Assembly (NCBI RefSeq): GCF_016316925.1
Contig: NZ_JAEEGB010000002.1
Span: 1-64,000 of the forward strand
Length of the DNA: 64,000 nucleotides
From: Clostridium aciditolerans
Lineage (GTDB): Bacteria > Bacillota > Clostridia > Clostridiales > Clostridiaceae
Direction: 5' to 3'
The notes beneath the pieces were generated by a model, which did not search any database, was not told the origin of the DNA, and saw nothing but the letters and a program-made list of their open reading frames with translations. Of this stretch, positions 43,878 to 52,976 are shown in pieces. The translations under genes were made by a program, and so were the position numbers. Every line of letters starts with the position of its first letter. The stretch's first letter is position 1.

Positions 43878-44774
43878 ATGAATATTGTAACGGTTTTCAG
43901 GGTGGCGATTATAGCATATGCTATATTTTTCATTGTATATTTGGTAAAGGATTGCATTGCTCACAAAGAAGATTTTACAAAAAAGCACGTGGCGACACAT
44001 TCAATTATTGGCTTTGTAACAAATTTGTTAGATACATTAGGGATTGGAAGTATGGCAACAAGTATGGCTGCATTTAGATTTACAAAATCTTGTCCAGATC
44101 AACTGTTATGCGGGACAGGCAATGTAGCATTTACCATACCTGTTATTACAGAGTTTATATTGTTTTTGGATTTGGTAAAAGTAGATACTCTTACTTTGGT
44201 AAGCATGATTGCAGCTGCAGTGGTCGGTGCTGTGGCTGGAGCTACGATTGTTTCTAAATGGTCAGTAAAAGTGGTCAGAACAGTATTAGGTGTAGCACTG
44301 CTCATAGTGGCATTTACTATGGCTTGTAGAACATTAGGGTTAGGACCATTTGGTGCAATGGGAACTGCCACTGCACTATACGGTGGAAAATTAGTTATAG
44401 GCATAGTGGTAAATCTATTGTTAGGTGTTTTTATGACAATGGGAATAGGGTTATATGCACCTTGTATGGCACTTGTAAGTTCACTTGGAATGAATATTGC
44501 TGCAGCTTTTCCAATTATGATGGGATCTTGTGCTTTTCTTATGCCATCTGCAAGTGTAAAATTTATTAAGGAAGGAAAATATAATCGAAAGGCTACTGTG
44601 TATATTTCTATTTTCGGAACATTAGGTGTGCTTGCAGCTTACTTCTTTATTAAATCCATTCCGTTGAAAACGTTGACGTGGATTGTAGTAGCAGTAATGA
44701 TTTATACATCCTTTACTTTCTTTAGGGATATTGCAAAAAGTAACAAGAACCTAGAACTAACAAGAGCTGAATAA
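43878..44774 (+). CDS. TauE/SafE (TSUP) family transporter
   Basis: A 298-residue paralogue of the protein at 35436-36308, with the same two-part signature (IIGFVTNLLDTLGIGSMATSMAAFRF and LLGVFMTMGIGLYAPCMALVSSLGMNIAAAFPIMMG). It has about eight helices in the cytoplasmic membrane. The ATG at 43878 is chosen behind AGGGGGA; an upstream ATG (43854) lacks a ribosome site. It is first in a likely operon with the OCD-family enzyme (65-bp gap), tautomerase and dehydratase, so its cargo is probably the substrate or product of that pathway, an anion such as an organic acid or sulfonate by family analogy. Confidence 0.83.
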   Translation: MNIVTVFRVAIIAYAIFFIVYLVKDCIAHKEDFTKKHVATHSIIGFVTNLLDTLGIGSMATSMAAFRFTKSCPDQLLCGTGNVAFTIPVITEFILFLDLVKVDTLTLVSMIAAAVVGAVAGATIVSKWSVKVVRTVLGVALLIVAFTMACRTLGLGPFGAMGTATALYGGKLVIGIVVNLLLGVFMTMGIGLYAPCMALVSSLGMNIAAAFPIMMGSCAFLMPSASVKFIKEGKYNRKATVYISIFGTLGVLAAYFFIKSIPLKTLTWIVVAVMIYTSFTFFRDIAKSNKNLELTRAE

Positions 44775-44839
44775 TTCAATACTATTTTTCACGTTATATT
44801 AATAGACATTAAAATCTACAGTAAAAAGGAGAATTAATT

Positions 44840-45826
44840 ATGTTATTATTATCAAGAAAGGACATTAAAAAAGTATTTTCAATGAAAGATGCCATTGAGG
44901 CTGATAAAGATGCTTTTCGTATTTTTACAGAAGGGAAAAGTGTTGTACCACTTCGTACTCAAATTCCTGCACCAAAGCATGATGGTACATTCTTGTTCAT
45001 GCCAGCATATGTATCGGATATAGATTGCGCATCATTGAAAATTATTAATATTTTTCCGAAAAATATTGATAAAGGAATTATATCAGCACCAGCACAGGTA
45101 TTGCTAGTGGATGGAACAAATGGATTTGTAAATGCAATTTTAGATGGAACATATGTTACTCAACTTCGAACAGGGGCCGCATCAGGGGCAGCATTTGATA
45201 TATTAGGAAGAAAAGATGCTAAAAAAGGTGCATTGATCGGAACAGGTGGACAGGCAGCTACACAGTTAGAGGCTATGATCGTTGCCCGTGATATTGAAGA
45301 GGTAAAAGTATATGATTTAAACTTTGAAAGAACAAAAGCCTTTGCAGCAAAGATGCAGGAAGAATTAAAGGAGTATGGAACAAAGATTGTAGCAGCAGAA
45401 AGCTCCGATGAAGCAATTGAAGATGCTGACCTGATTATTACAGTGACTCCTTCTTCAAAGCCTGTATTTGATGGAAGCAAAGTGAAAAGAGGTGCAACAA
45501 TCAGTTGCGTTGGATCTTATCAGCACCACATGCAGGAAATGGATCCAGTAATATTAACAAGAGCAAGCAAGATTTATTTTGATTCGGTCGAAGCTGTATT
45601 ATCAGAAGCAGGGGATATCTTAATTCCGCTTGAAAATGGAACAATTACAAAAGATGATTTCACAGGTGATTTAGGAGAAGTTATTCTGGGAAATGTAGTA
45701 GGAAGAGAAAATGATGATGAAATCATCGTATTTAAAACTGTAGGAATCGGAACACAAGACCTGATAACTGCAAAGTATATTTATGATAAAGCAATAGAAC
45801 AAGGTATTGGAACCAAATGGAGTTAA
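44840..45826 (+). CDS. Ornithine cyclodeaminase / mu-crystallin family enzyme
   Basis: A 328-residue NAD(P)-dependent enzyme of the OCD/ketimine-reductase fold. The N-terminal substrate domain includes VPLRTQIPAPKHDGTFLFMPAYV and the LDGTYVTQLRTGAASGAA segment. The Rossmann domain is GALIGTGGQAATQLEAM. The C-terminal ITKDDFTGDLGEVILGNVVGR is conserved. Members cyclise ornithine, reduce cyclic ketimines, or oxidise/reduce amino or imino acids; the sequence does not choose. It lies in the TSUP/tautomerase/IlvD-like operon with 23 bp to the next gene. CGN arginine codons are more common than in flanking regions. Confidence 0.85.
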   Translation: MLLLSRKDIKKVFSMKDAIEADKDAFRIFTEGKSVVPLRTQIPAPKHDGTFLFMPAYVSDIDCASLKIINIFPKNIDKGIISAPAQVLLVDGTNGFVNAILDGTYVTQLRTGAASGAAFDILGRKDAKKGALIGTGGQAATQLEAMIVARDIEEVKVYDLNFERTKAFAAKMQEELKEYGTKIVAAESSDEAIEDADLIITVTPSSKPVFDGSKVKRGATISCVGSYQHHMQEMDPVILTRASKIYFDSVEAVLSEAGDILIPLENGTITKDDFTGDLGEVILGNVVGRENDDEIIVFKTVGIGTQDLITAKYIYDKAIEQGIGTKWS

Positions 45827-45849
45827 TATAATAGAAAGGGGAAAATATT

Positions 45850-46062
45850 ATGCCGCATATTTCAGTAAAGATGTATCCAGGAAGAAGCCTAGAAGTAAAA
45901 GAAGATCTTGCAAAGAAAATACAAAAATTAACCGTTGAGGAACTTGGTTGTAGTGAAGGCCATGTATCAGTATCTTTTGAAGATATTAAACAGGAAGACT
46001 GGCAAAAACAAGTTGTAGAACAAATAAAATCAGAAGATCTAATCATTGAGCCAAATTTTTAA
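45850..46062 (+). CDS. 4-oxalocrotonate tautomerase family protein
   Basis: A 70-residue tautomerase-superfamily subunit. After removal of Met the N-terminal proline (PHISVKMYPGRS) would be the catalytic base. EVKEDLAKKIQKLTVEELGCSEGHVSVSFEDI matches the beta-alpha-beta layout of the small 4-OT/PptA-like hexamer or dimer subunits. These enzymes interconvert enol and keto forms of 2-oxo acids. It lies between the OCD-family enzyme and the IlvD/Edd dehydratase. A dehydratase yields an enol that tautomerises to a 2-oxo acid, so the neighbourhood is chemically coherent. Ribosome site AAAGGGG. Confidence 0.85.
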   Translation: MPHISVKMYPGRSLEVKEDLAKKIQKLTVEELGCSEGHVSVSFEDIKQEDWQKQVVEQIKSEDLIIEPNF

Positions 46063-46084
46063 GGGGATATAAGGGGGAAGAAAA

Positions 46085-47737
46085 ATGGAAGGTAATAGAG
46101 CATATTGGAATGGACCAAAAGCAGCGCATCGTCGTGTTATGTTAAAAGCGGCTGGATATACAGACAGCGACATTAAGCACAAACCTCACATTGGAGTACC
46201 AAACTCATTTATGGAAGGTTCTCCAGGTAGTGCCCATCTTCGCCAAATCGCTGAAGCAGTAAAACAAGGAATTTGGGCTGCAGGCGGTATTCCTGTAGAA
46301 TTCGGAATCCCTGCAACATGTGGTAACGTAGCAAATGGGGCAGAAGAATTAAAATATGAACAAGTTGGCCGTGATATCGTAGCAATGTCTATTGAATTTG
46401 TTACAAAGGTACATCATTTTGACGGCTTGGCAATGATTGCGTCTTGCGACAATATTATCGCAGGCACATATTTAGCAGCAGCTAGACTGGATATCCCGGC
46501 AATGGTTATCACTGGTGGTTCTATGCAGCCTGGAAACTATTGTGGTAAAAAAGTTGTAGAAGCAGAGCTTGACGTTGCAGTACTTGGTGGTGAAAGCGAA
46601 GAAAAATTAGCGGATATGGAAGAGCACGTATGTCCATCTTATGGTGCTTGTCCATCAATGGGAACAGCAAATACAATGCAAATGCTTGGAGAAGTTATGA
46701 ACTTGGTTCTTCCAGGAACAGGTACGATTCCTGCATCTGATAACTTAAAGATACGTAAAGCAAGAGAAGCAGGAGCTTACATGGTAGAATTGATTAAATC
46801 TGGCCGTAAGCCTTCTGACTTAATTACAAAAGAAACATTGTTAAATGCAATTATGTTTGATATGGCAGTTGCAGGATCAACAAATGCAGTATTACACATC
46901 TTAAGCATTGCATATGAGCTTGGTATCAAAATTACAATGGCAGACTTTGAAAAATATGCTGAAGAAATTCCTTGTATTACAGGTGTCATTCCAAGCGGTC
47001 CATATACAGTAGTAGATTTCCACTATGCAGGCGGAGTTCTAGCTGTTATGAAGATGATTGAAAGCAAACTTTACACAGATGTTCCAACTATTACAGGGAA
47101 AACATGGAAAGATATTTTAGCTAACGTAAAAGTAGAAAGCACAGATATTATCAGAAGTCTTAATGACCCATTATACAACGAACCAGGGCTTAAAGTTCTG
47201 CGCGGTAATCTTTCTCCAAATGGTGCTATCGTAAGACCAACAGGTGTGCCTAAGGAAATGAAATACTTCAAAGGAAAAGCAAAAGTATTCAGCAATGACT
47301 TTGAATCCTTGGCAGCAATTGAAAAAGGTGAAATTGTACCAGGTGATGTAATTGTTATCCGTTATGAAGGATGTAAAGGTTCCCCAGGTATGAAAGAGAT
47401 GATGCTTACTACAGACGCTTTAGTAGGCTACGGCTTGCATAAGAGTGTAGGACTTGTAACAGATGCCAGATTCTCAGGATTCAACTACGGAGCAATTGTA
47501 GGACACGTATCACCAGAAGCATACGATGGTGGTAATATTGCACTTGTAGAAAATGGTGATGTTATTGTAGTAGATACAATTAAAGGAGAAGTAACATTAG
47601 AAGTATCAGAAGAGGAATTAGCAGAGAGAAGAAAAAATTGGGTATGTCCGCCTCTTAAAGAACAAAAAGGCTGTCTCGCATTATTGGCAAAGAACTGCAG
47701 ACCAGCAGAAGAAGGCGGAGCTATGCAGCCTTGGTAA
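46085..47737 (+). CDS. IlvD/Edd family dehydratase
   Basis: A 550-residue Fe-S dehydratase of the dihydroxy-acid/phosphogluconate dehydratase family. Cluster-ligand cysteines lie in ASCDNI and in CPSYGACPSMGTANTM. GNVANGAEELKYE, the metal/carbamylated-lysine region, and the C-terminal TDARFSGFNYGAIVGHVSPEAYDGG are typical. It removes water from a vicinal diol or hydroxy acid to give a 2-oxo acid. Placement outside any branched-chain amino acid operon, next to a tautomerase and OCD-family enzyme, suggests a catabolic sugar-acid or hydroxy-acid substrate rather than IlvD proper. About half of its arginines use CGN codons. Confidence 0.87.
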   Translation: MEGNRAYWNGPKAAHRRVMLKAAGYTDSDIKHKPHIGVPNSFMEGSPGSAHLRQIAEAVKQGIWAAGGIPVEFGIPATCGNVANGAEELKYEQVGRDIVAMSIEFVTKVHHFDGLAMIASCDNIIAGTYLAAARLDIPAMVITGGSMQPGNYCGKKVVEAELDVAVLGGESEEKLADMEEHVCPSYGACPSMGTANTMQMLGEVMNLVLPGTGTIPASDNLKIRKAREAGAYMVELIKSGRKPSDLITKETLLNAIMFDMAVAGSTNAVLHILSIAYELGIKITMADFEKYAEEIPCITGVIPSGPYTVVDFHYAGGVLAVMKMIESKLYTDVPTITGKTWKDILANVKVESTDIIRSLNDPLYNEPGLKVLRGNLSPNGAIVRPTGVPKEMKYFKGKAKVFSNDFESLAAIEKGEIVPGDVIVIRYEGCKGSPGMKEMMLTTDALVGYGLHKSVGLVTDARFSGFNYGAIVGHVSPEAYDGGNIALVENGDVIVVDTIKGEVTLEVSEEELAERRKNWVCPPLKEQKGCLALLAKNCRPAEEGGAMQPW

Positions 47738-47792
47738 AAAGTATATAATAGATACTATTGCTATACCGTTATCCCTCAGATTATTATATTAA

Positions 47793-47838
47793 AAGGAACT
47801 GCCATAGGATGCAATTAGTCTTATGGCAGTTCCTTCTT
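47793..47838 (+). terminator. Operon terminator
   Basis: A 14-bp stem AAGGAACTGCCATA / TATGGCAGTTCCTT with a T-containing tail, between the dehydratase and the TrmB-like regulator. Confidence 0.8.
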
Positions 47839-47948
47839 GTATTAATTAAAAGAGTATTTCTATGTTTGGAGTTTTATGGTAGTATATTGTGGTAATATAT
47901 TATAGCAATAAGTATAAATATAGAATAAAGTCAGGGAAGGATATAAAT

Positions 47949-48749
47949 ATGGTAGATAATGAAATTATTTTGTTAAATAAAATTGGTTTAACTGATGCAG
48001 AAGCAAAAGTATATCTAGCATTACTTCGACACGGAAGTACCTCCGGTTATGAAGCAAGCAAGTTATCATCAGTAGCGCGATCCAAAATCTATAATATATT
48101 GGAATCATTGGTTTCAAAGGGATTTATTCTTTTTACAGAGCAAGAAAATAATAATAGATATGCAGCAGTTCCAATAGATGAAATAGCACAAAGAGTAAAA
48201 CATGAAACGTCAGATGTATTGGAGAATCTTACAGAACGATTAAAAGAATATCCTGTAAAAACTGATTTAGATTACATATGGCATATCCGCCAAAATTCTA
48301 ATGTATTTGCAAAATGTAGAGAAATTATTAAAAAGACAAAGAGTGAACTATTGATGCAGATATGGGAAGAAGATTTACCAAATGTGTTAAAGGATATACA
48401 GAAGTTAGAAAAACAAGATGTTAGAATGGGCATTATTTATTTTAGCAACAATGAAGATTCGGAGGTTCCATTAAAAAAATATTGTAGACATGGTTTGGTA
48501 GATGAAAAGCGCAAAGAAATGGGGGGCAGGTGGATTACACTTGTTTCAGATATGAAAGAGGTTGTTTTTGGGCAAATTCTAAGCAACAGCATGGCTGAAG
48601 TTATTTGGACAGAAAGCAAACCTATGATAGCACTTGCTGCTGAATGTGTAAGACATGATATGTATTTTTATAAAAGCGCTGGTATTTTCCAGGAAGTAAT
48701 GCAAAGAGAATTAGGCAAGGACTATGAAAAAATCCGTGATATTTTTTAA
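47949..48749 (+). CDS. TrmB-family transcriptional regulator
   Basis: A 266-residue regulator. The N-terminal winged helix reads LLNKIGLTDAEAKVYLALLRHGSTSGYEASKLSSVARSKIYNILESLVSKGFI, the TrmB pattern. A coiled linker (about 85-110) and a C-terminal effector domain resembling phospholipase-D-like sugar-binding TrmB domains follow (LDYIWHIRQNSNVFAKCREIIKKTKSELLMQIWEEDLPNV onward). I use the ATG at 47949 behind AGGGAAGGA; upstream in-frame starts lack a site. Located right after the IlvD-like operon, it is the likely local regulator. TrmB proteins usually respond to sugars or their phosphates, which fits a sugar-acid pathway. Confidence 0.8.
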   Translation: MVDNEIILLNKIGLTDAEAKVYLALLRHGSTSGYEASKLSSVARSKIYNILESLVSKGFILFTEQENNNRYAAVPIDEIAQRVKHETSDVLENLTERLKEYPVKTDLDYIWHIRQNSNVFAKCREIIKKTKSELLMQIWEEDLPNVLKDIQKLEKQDVRMGIIYFSNNEDSEVPLKKYCRHGLVDEKRKEMGGRWITLVSDMKEVVFGQILSNSMAEVIWTESKPMIALAAECVRHDMYFYKSAGIFQEVMQRELGKDYEKIRDIF

Positions 48750-49642
48750 CTTATGAACATAAAATCCTAATAGCTAAAAAGTTAGGCGAATAGACGCTTG
48801 CAGAGTTCCGCAAGCGGATACTACAGTATCAATTGAATACTCAATTAATTAAAAAGAAGAGGTAATGTAGCTATAGGACTACTTAAATGGTTTTATAGCT
48901 TTTTATTTATATAGAGGCATATAAAGATGGTACATAATAAAATATAAGAATCATAATTTTAAATTTTACAAAACTTTTTATATCTCTACTCCGTCATTAA
49001 TATGAAGGGAGAATAAATAACTAGAGGCAAACATTAGTATTAGATGTTATATTAGGTGGAGGAAAGTAAAATTTATGAAAATAAGGGCAGAAATACATGA
49101 AGACCTTTAATAAATTAATTAATCTTGTTTATAATATAAAATTTTGAGTATGTTCTCTTAATTTATATATTTATTGTAAATATGGTGATAAAATATAAAA
49201 GGTATTTTAAAACATAAAATCTTATATATTAGTGCTTAGTTCAATTTAAATATTCATAATTAAGAATATTTGATAGTAGAATTAAAATAAGGTGGTGATA
49301 GTACTAATAAATATATAGTTATTGTAAAAAAAGAATTTAGACAGAGCATTTCAATGAGTAAAGCTTATAAGTGAAGAGTATAATTCAAAATAGAAAAAAG
49401 TAAAGATACAAAGTAAATAAATATTATGATATGATAATGGATGAAAGAAACGTAGGAGAAGTAATGATCTATTTAATCAAGTTGCAAAAATAAATATAAG
49501 GAAGTGTTAGATGAGCTTTTTGAGATGATAACTATATAGGCGGAAAGTAAATATAATTTATTAAGAAATGAAAAATTAAAATAAGATCAAGATTTTTGTA
49601 AAATTTTGTATATTAACCATAACCAAAGGGATGATATTTATT
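48750..49642. other. Gene-poor 0.9-kb spacer
   Basis: Contains a small hairpin GCTTGC-AGAGTTCC-GCAAGC (48798-48817), some short AT-rich open stretches without usable starts, and nothing I recognise. Several out-of-frame coding-like pieces (for example around 49300-49350 and 49440-49530) suggest decayed genes. Confidence 0.45.
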
Positions 49643-51043
49643 ATGAGAAAGCAGAGAAGAAAACAAAAGAATAAAATTATGAATAATAAAAAAGGAATTA
49701 TAATAGTAATAAGTACTTTAATTTTTATGTATTTAGGAATGTCAATATTTTATATGAATCATTTTTATTCTGGTACTCAAATTAATGGAATTGATGTTTC
49801 ATTTAAAACTATAAATGGAGCAGAAGAAAAAATATCATCAGTTATTTCTACATATTCATTAGAAGTAGAAGGACGAGATGGAGTTAAGAGTAAAATTAAC
49901 GGAAATGAAATTGGATTAGTTTGTAATGAAAAAGATAGAATTAAAGAGCTTAAAAACAAACAAAATCCATTTAAGTGGATTACCTCACTTTTTAGTAAAA
50001 ATCAGGTGCAAATAGACGGCCTAATAACCTTCGATAAAGAATTGTTAAAAGAAAAATTAAACAAGGAGAATTTCTTTAGTAGTAAGAAGGTAACTGAACC
50101 TAAAAATGTTTCTTTTGAGTATTCAAATGATGGGTACAAGATGATAGCTGAAGTTAACGGAAATAAAATAAAGAAAGATGCTGTATACGAAAATGTAGAA
50201 AATGCAATTTTAAATCAAAAAAACATATTAAATCTAGATGAGGCTAATTGTTATGAAAAACCAAAGTATACGTTAAAATCTAAAGAGGCTAAAGAAGCTA
50301 TGGATCTTCTTAATAAATATACTAGTTTGAAGATTACACATACATTTGGTGATAACAAAGAAGTGGTAGATGGTTCAACTATAAATAAATGGCTTTATGT
50401 AGATGAAAATATGAATGTTGCATTTAATGAAGGGCAGATTAGAACTTATGTAGATTCATTATCTGCTAAGTATAATACATTTGGAAAAACAAGAACTTTT
50501 ACTACATCATCGGCAAAGGTAGTACAAGTATCTGGTGGTAACTATGGATGGATTATTAACAAACCTGAAGAAGTAAAGAGTTTAATTGAAGTTATAAAAA
50601 AAGGTAAAGATGTAACGAAAGAGCCAATATATTTACAAAAGGCAGCATCTCATAATACTGACGATATTGGAAACACATATGTAGAAATCAATTTAACAAA
50701 ACAACATTTATGGTTTTATAAAAATGGTGCTCTTGTTACAGAAGGAGATGTTGTTACTGGAAATGCAAGTCAAAATTTAGGAACTCCTGCAGGGACATAT
50801 GTGTTAAATTATAAAGAAAGAAATGCTACATTAAAGGGAGAAAATTATAGTACACCAGTTGATTTTTGGATGCCTTTTAATGGGAATATAGGCATTCATG
50901 ATGCAACTTGGAGAACAGAGTTTGGAAAAGATATTTATGTGAAAAATGGTTCTCATGGCTGCATAAACTCACCATATAGTTTAGCAAATGCAATATATGA
51001 TAATATTGTACCAGGAACCCCTATTGTTTGTTATACTGAGTAG
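49643..51043 (+). CDS. L,D-transpeptidase (YkuD) with PG-binding-4-type domains
   Basis: A protein of 466 residues with a basic N-terminus, one membrane anchor (GIIIVISTLIFMYLGMSIFYM, about 20-40 of the long form) and a long extracellular region with repeated peptidoglycan-binding-4-like segments (INGIDVSFKTINGAEEKI; PEEVKSLIEVI). The C-terminal YkuD domain carries IGIHDATWRTEFGKDIYVKNGSHGCINSP with the catalytic SHGC cysteine. It forms 3-3 or other L,D peptide cross-links and can give beta-lactam tolerance. Start choice is uncertain: the ATG at 49631 abuts AAAGGG; 49643 is better spaced. Monocistronic. Confidence 0.85.
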   Translation: MRKQRRKQKNKIMNNKKGIIIVISTLIFMYLGMSIFYMNHFYSGTQINGIDVSFKTINGAEEKISSVISTYSLEVEGRDGVKSKINGNEIGLVCNEKDRIKELKNKQNPFKWITSLFSKNQVQIDGLITFDKELLKEKLNKENFFSSKKVTEPKNVSFEYSNDGYKMIAEVNGNKIKKDAVYENVENAILNQKNILNLDEANCYEKPKYTLKSKEAKEAMDLLNKYTSLKITHTFGDNKEVVDGSTINKWLYVDENMNVAFNEGQIRTYVDSLSAKYNTFGKTRTFTTSSAKVVQVSGGNYGWIINKPEEVKSLIEVIKKGKDVTKEPIYLQKAASHNTDDIGNTYVEINLTKQHLWFYKNGALVTEGDVVTGNASQNLGTPAGTYVLNYKERNATLKGENYSTPVDFWMPFNGNIGIHDATWRTEFGKDIYVKNGSHGCINSPYSLANAIYDNIVPGTPIVCYTE

Positions 51044-51136
51044 CCTATAATTTGATAGAATTTTAAAAAAGATAGGCTTCCTTAGAAATAAGGTGTTGGA
51101 TTTATATCTAATTAATATTATAAAATGGGATTTATT

Positions 51137-51172
51137 TTAATAGTGCAACAAGTTGTTGCACTATTAATTTTC
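51137..51172 (+). terminator. Palindromic terminator
   Basis: Nearly perfect 31-bp palindrome around TAGTGCAACAA / TTGTTGCACTA followed by ATTTTCT, 90 bp after the L,D-transpeptidase stop. Confidence 0.7.
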
Positions 51173-51212
51173 TAATTTTTATTGCTTTTTAACCTGAGCT
51201 AAGGAGGATAAA

Positions 51213-51279
51213 ATGAGGATAGAATTGTTAAGTACTTTTTTACAACAATTAAAGCATAGCAGAAGGAAGGCTTATATTC
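51213..51279 (+). other. Possible leader ORF before the MFS gene
   Basis: A strong ribosome site (TAAGGAGG) precedes an ATG at 51213. The frame (MRIELLSTFLQQLKHSRRKAYIHEGM...) runs through the MFS start and ends out of frame at 51398. The MFS start at 51280 has its own weaker GAAGGAAGG site. This arrangement would fit translational control by a leader peptide, but a chance ORF is possible. Confidence 0.35.
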
Positions 51280-52464
51280 ATGAAGGTATGGAAAAGAAAT
51301 TTAATAGTTTGCTGGTTTGGAATGTTTGTGACAAGTGTAGGCATGAGTCAGATTGCTCCAGTATTGCCGCTATATATAAAACACCTTGGAGTTCATAGTA
51401 CAGCTTTAATTGAACAATTCTCAGGAATTGCTTTTGGTGTTACTTTTATAATTTCAGCTGTCTTTTCGCCAATTTGGGGGCGGGCTGCTGATAAGTTTGG
51501 ACGAAAGCCAATGCTTCTGCGAGCAAGCCTTGGTATGGCATTAGTTGTATTTAGCATGGGTTTTGCACGCAATGTATATCAACTGATAGGATTAAGATTG
51601 CTGCAGGGAGTTATAACAGGATATAGCACCGCTTGCACTACCTTGATTGCAACTCAGACAGATAAGGAACATGCAGGATGGGCTTTAGGTACACTTTCTA
51701 CAGCATCTATTGCAGGCTCTCTGCTTGGACCAATGGTTGGTGGTTATATAGGAGAAAACTTTGGATTACAAAATGTATTTTTTATAACAGGTGCGCTGCT
51801 ATTTATTGCATTCATTACAACTGTTTTATTTGTAAAGGAGACTTTTAATCGTCAAGAAAAAAAGGTTCTTGGTACTAAAGAGATATGGAACCTTATTCCA
51901 AACAGAAGCTTAATTATCACAATGTTTGTTACATCTTTTGTATTAACCTTGGCATTATTCTCTATAGAACCAATCATAACAATATATGTTACCCAGTTGT
52001 CTAGCAGCACTAACCATGTCGCACTGCTTGCTGGAATGACATTCTCAGCCTCAGGGATGGCAAGTATAATTGCTGCTCCAAGATTGGGGAAAATTTCTGA
52101 TAAAATTGGACCACAGAAGGTTATGTTAGTTGCACTTTTAGTATCAGGAGTAATTTTTATACCACAAGCCTTTGTAAGAAATCCTTGGCAGTTGATGGCA
52201 CTTCGTTTTTTATTAGGCTTAGCAACAGCAGGATTGCTTCCTTCTGTTAATGCCTTAATTAAGAGAATTACACCAGATTCCCTTACAGGTAGAGTTTTCG
52301 GTTTTAACATGTCGGCATCGTATCTAGGTGTATTTGGAGGTTCAATTTTAGGTGGACAAATATCAGCCTATTTGGGTATTAGATATGTATTTTTTATTAC
52401 AAGTACATTGTTATTGATAAATGCATTATGGGTTTATTCTTCAGTATATAAAAAGCTAGCTTAA
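51280..52464 (+). CDS. MFS drug-efflux type transporter (DHA1-like)
   Basis: A 394-residue, twelve-helix major facilitator. The N-terminal WKRNLIVCWFGMFVTSVGMSQIAPVLPLYIKHLG and loop 2-3 GRAADKFGRKPMLLRASLG (motif A) are typical of the MdtG/LmrB-like DHA1 family. LRLLQGVITGYSTACTTLIATQT and GTLSTASIAGSLLGPMVGGYIGENFG (motif C type) indicate an antiporter. The cargo is unknown. Codon use has more CGN arginine than core genes. The following gene is a broken isochorismatase-family gene 45 bp downstream, suggesting the two once formed an operon. Confidence 0.87.
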   Translation: MKVWKRNLIVCWFGMFVTSVGMSQIAPVLPLYIKHLGVHSTALIEQFSGIAFGVTFIISAVFSPIWGRAADKFGRKPMLLRASLGMALVVFSMGFARNVYQLIGLRLLQGVITGYSTACTTLIATQTDKEHAGWALGTLSTASIAGSLLGPMVGGYIGENFGLQNVFFITGALLFIAFITTVLFVKETFNRQEKKVLGTKEIWNLIPNRSLIITMFVTSFVLTLALFSIEPIITIYVTQLSSSTNHVALLAGMTFSASGMASIIAAPRLGKISDKIGPQKVMLVALLVSGVIFIPQAFVRNPWQLMALRFLLGLATAGLLPSVNALIKRITPDSLTGRVFGFNMSASYLGVFGGSILGGQISAYLGIRYVFFITSTLLLINALWVYSSVYKKLA

Positions 52465-52509
52465 ATTAATAATCATAATATATATAGCAAAATGAATAGG
52501 AGAGAAAAA

Positions 52510-52937
52510 ATGGAAGATTTGTGGCCCTTCTAAGAGTTTCTTCTACAGATGGAAAAGATATGCCAAAGCCAAAAACAGATTCAAATACTAATTCAATGCA
52601 ATTACCAAAAGGTTGGGATAGCTTTGTGCCTGAATTAGCAAATATTAAAAATGCTCATACCATCACCAAAAGACAATGGGGAGCATTCTATGGTACTGAC
52701 CTTGATTTACAGTTACGACGTCGTGGAATTGATACTATTGTACTATGCGGTATTTCTACTGGAATTGGTGTAGATACTACAGCAAGAGAAGCGTATCAAC
52801 ATGGCTATAATCAAATTTTTGTGGAAGATGCAATGACTGCATCAATGAAGGAAGAACATGATTATGTTTGTAGATATATCTTTCCTAGGATAGGTCAGGT
52901 TCGAACAAGTGAAGAAGTAGTTTCGTCATTAGGATAA
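52510..52937 (+). pseudogene. Isochorismatase-family hydrolase, N-terminal part deleted
   Basis: GGAGAG and ATG (52510) begin a frame that stops after seven codons. A different frame from 52521 then gives [14 protein letters not shown] and runs to 52937. It includes [47 protein letters not shown], clearly the second half of an isochorismatase-like cysteine hydrolase. The first 60-65 residues, including the DMQ-type catalytic aspartate strand, are absent. The usual nucleophile cysteine position (TEICV) reads GIGVD. I read an internal deletion that removed the N-terminal half and shifted the frame. A GTG-started fragment might still be translated. Confidence 0.72.
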
Positions 52938-52976
52938 AATTAGATACAATAGAACTTATTAATAATGTTTAATCTG

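Noticed and set aside
48900-49620. Possible small genes in the 0.9-kb spacer
   Set aside because: Short frames only, interrupted by stops, no ribosome site with a following ORF of useful length; described only as a gene-poor region.
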